From an uncultured Bacilli bacterium (GTDB taxonomy: Bacteria; Bacillota_I; Bacilli_A; RF39; UBA660), in NCBI GenBank assembly GCA_947628725.1, contig CANRAQ010000058.1:1-5957 (forward strand): a stretch of DNA of 5,957 nt, written 5' to 3'. Made by a program: the position numbers and the translations under genes. Below the pieces are notes generated by a model. That model was not told where the DNA came from. It was given only the letters and a program-made list of their open reading frames with translations, and searched no databases. Below, one piece after another: positions 4,795-5,957 of the stretch (position 1 is its first letter; every line of letters starts with the position of its first letter).

Positions 4795-5876
4795 GCCTCT
4801 GAAAGTTCTAATGTTGTAGTTTCAATTTTATTGCCTCTATAATATTTTATATTTACTTTATCACCAATTTTATGTTTATATAATAAATATTTGAAATGAG
4901 ATACATCTTCAACCTTATCTCCATCTAGTTCTACAATTATATCTCCTACTTTAAGTCCTGCTTTATCTGCTGCTTTTCCTTCTTCTATATAACTTAATAC
5001 TGCTCCAAATTCTACATCATCACTTATAGTTATTCCATAGTAATATTGTAATGCGAATGTATTAGTTAAATCTGCAAGTTGTACTCCTATATATGGTCTT
5101 TCTATAGTTTTACCACTTTCTAAGTCGTCTAATATTTCCAAAACAGAATTTATTGGTATAGCAAATCCCATACCTTCTACTCCACTACCTATTAATTTAG
5201 ATGAAGTTATACCTATTACTTCTCCTTTTATGTTACATATAGGTCCACCACTATTACCACTATTTATAGATGCATCTGTCTGTATTACTTCCATTAAATA
5301 ATCTCCATTATTCAAACTAACAGAAACCATTCTATTAACACCAGATACTATTCCTTTAGTTATTGTTCCCATATAATCTTTACCTAAAGGAGCCCCTACA
5401 GTAAATACTGAATCTCCTAATTCTATATTAGAAGAATTTCCTAATTCTGCAACTTTCTTAATTTTTGAAACATCTACCTCTAATACTGCAATATCGTAAT
5501 ATTCATCACCATTTACATATTTTGCTTCAACATCAGTTCCATCTACAAATGTTACATCATATTTTAAACCACCATCTATTACATGATAATTTGTAAGTAT
5601 GTATGCTTTCTTTCCATCTTCTTTATATACAAATCCTGATCCTGATGATATACTTCTATTTGATGTTGATTCTATATATACTGTTGCATCATATACATTG
5701 TTAATTGCAGTTTTTAAATCACTCGTTTCCTCTACAGTAGTTGTTTTAATATTTTCATTATCAACATGTTTTACTACCAATTTTCCATTTGTTACATTAA
5801 CAACCAAATACATTACAATAAGACCTAATAAAAACGCTATTAAAATATATAATATTTTTAAATTTTTTTGCTTCAT
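4779..5876 (-). CDS. htrA: Membrane-anchored HtrA/DegP-like serine protease with one PDZ domain
   Basis: A 365-residue S1C protease expected to act outside the membrane on misfolded or secreted proteins. An N-terminal anchor (about 8-27, hydrophobic after MKQKNLK) has no lipobox or obvious signal-peptidase site. The trypsin-like domain (about 55-255) carries the full triad: His98 in TNYHVI, Asp128 in YYDIAVLEV and Ser209 in GNSGGP, so it should be active. One PDZ domain follows (about 262-355), with YIGVQL and AADKAGLKVGDIIVELDG. Length and architecture match Gram-positive HtrA/HtrB/YyxA types; which paralogue cannot be told. The start is MKQKNLK, 33 nt inside the longest open frame: AGGAG (5888-5884) lies 7 nt before it, and the outer ATG at 5909 lies between the -10 box and the predicted transcription start (about 5904), so it would not be on the message. 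It is followed directly by a terminator, so it is probably transcribed alone. Confidence 0.92.
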   Translation of the reverse strand: MKQKNLKILYILIAFLLGLIVMYLVVNVTNGKLVVKHVDNENIKTTTVEETSDLKTAINNVYDATVYIESTSNRSISSGSGFVYKEDGKKAYILTNYHVIDGGLKYDVTFVDGTDVEAKYVNGDEYYDIAVLEVDVSKIKKVAELGNSSNIELGDSVFTVGAPLGKDYMGTITKGIVSGVNRMVSVSLNNGDYLMEVIQTDASINSGNSGGPICNIKGEVIGITSSKLIGSGVEGMGFAIPINSVLEILDDLESGKTIERPYIGVQLADLTNTFALQYYYGITISDDVEFGAVLSYIEEGKAADKAGLKVGDIIVELDGDKVEDVSHFKYLLYKHKIGDKVNIKYYRGNKIETTTLELSEAIKSE

Positions 5877-5883
5877 AAAGCAT

Positions 5884-5888
5884 CTCCT
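5884..5888 (-). promoter_or_regulatory. Ribosome-binding site fixing the htrA start (AGGAG)
   Basis: AGGAG with a 7-nt spacer before the ATG at 5876. The upstream in-frame ATG at 5909 has no comparable site within the predicted transcript. Confidence 0.75.
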
Positions 5889-5910
5889 ATTCCAATTATT
5901 TAACAACATA

Positions 5911-5939
5911 ATTATACTCCAATTATATAAAATTGTAAA
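5911..5939 (-). promoter_or_regulatory. Sigma-A promoter for htrA
   Basis: TTTACA (5939-5934, five of six consensus bases) and TATAAT (5916-5911) are 17 nt apart on the minus strand. The predicted start near 5904 gives a leader of about 28 nt. No palindrome or CssR-like operator is obvious in the 81 bases upstream of the gene that are visible. Confidence 0.7.
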
Positions 5940-5957
5940 TAATTCGAAATATTTTCA

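Noticed and set aside
5877..5909. Extra 11 N-terminal residues of htrA from the ATG at 5909
   Set aside because: The ATG falls between the -10 box and the predicted transcription start, whereas the ATG at 5876 has a good AGGAG at 7 nt.
5922..5927. Alternative TATAAT upstream of the chosen htrA -10
   Set aside because: No acceptable -35 hexamer lies 16-18 nt before it, unlike the TTTACA-17-TATAAT pair.
1..5957. Mycoplasma-type genetic code (UGA = Trp)
   Set aside because: AT-richness suggested it, but tryptophan codons checked in gpsA, the exporter and the small protein are TGG, and no gene needs TGA read-through. No gene here ends in TGA either, so the window alone does not fully prove the standard code.

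Overview
The window is strongly AT-rich and every recognisable gene lies on the minus strand, so transcription runs from the high-numbered end to the low-numbered end. Tryptophan is encoded by TGG wherever I checked it, stop codons are TAA or TAG, and Shine-Dalgarno sites (AGGAGG, AGGAG, GGTGAT) are of the low-GC Gram-positive type. Together with a prepilin-like protein, a membrane-anchored HtrA and a MacB-type fused exporter, this suggests a low-GC Firmicute on the standard bacterial code, possibly one of the uncultured gut Bacilli/Mollicutes-like or clostridial lineages. The exact lineage is inference.

Layout in order of transcription. (1) htrA-like trypsin/PDZ protease (5876 to 4779) with its own TTTACA-17-TATAAT promoter. 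(2) A long hairpin terminator overlapping the promoter of the next gene, with a palindrome at the predicted transcription start. (3) An 811-residue ATP-binding/permease fusion of the MacB/FtsX class (4704 to 2269). (4) A second terminator overlapping a promoter. (5) gpsA, glycerol-3-phosphate dehydrogenase (2221 to 1235), whose true start is 12 codons inside the longest open frame. (6) A promoter in the last codons of gpsA driving an NrtR-type winged-helix protein with a degenerate Nudix domain (1204 to 629). (7) A translationally coupled 40-residue membrane protein (620 to 498), absent from a long-ORF view. (8) A third terminator overlapping a perfect-consensus promoter. (9) The N-terminal 151 residues of a prepilin-like protein (453 to 1), cut by the window edge.

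The most notable signals lie between the genes. At three junctions the stop codon sits in or against an intrinsic-terminator hairpin, the hairpin supplies the -35 element of the next gene, the T-rich stretch falls in the 17-nt spacer, and TATAAT follows. At two of them (gpsA and prepilin) the distance from -10 to start codon is identical: TATAAT, 4 nt, ATGGTGAT, 3 nt, ATGA. This predicts a leader of only about 10-13 nt that begins at or next to the GGTGAT ribosome-binding site. Apart from the coupled pair, each gene therefore looks like its own short transcription unit packed tightly against its neighbours.

Functionally this is a mixed neighbourhood: envelope quality control (HtrA), export or membrane-stress response (MacB-like), phospholipid precursor synthesis (GpsA), a possible nucleotide-responsive regulator, and a surface or secretion pseudopilin. 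I see no mobile element, CRISPR array, tRNA or rRNA, and no gene-free stretch longer than 100 bases.
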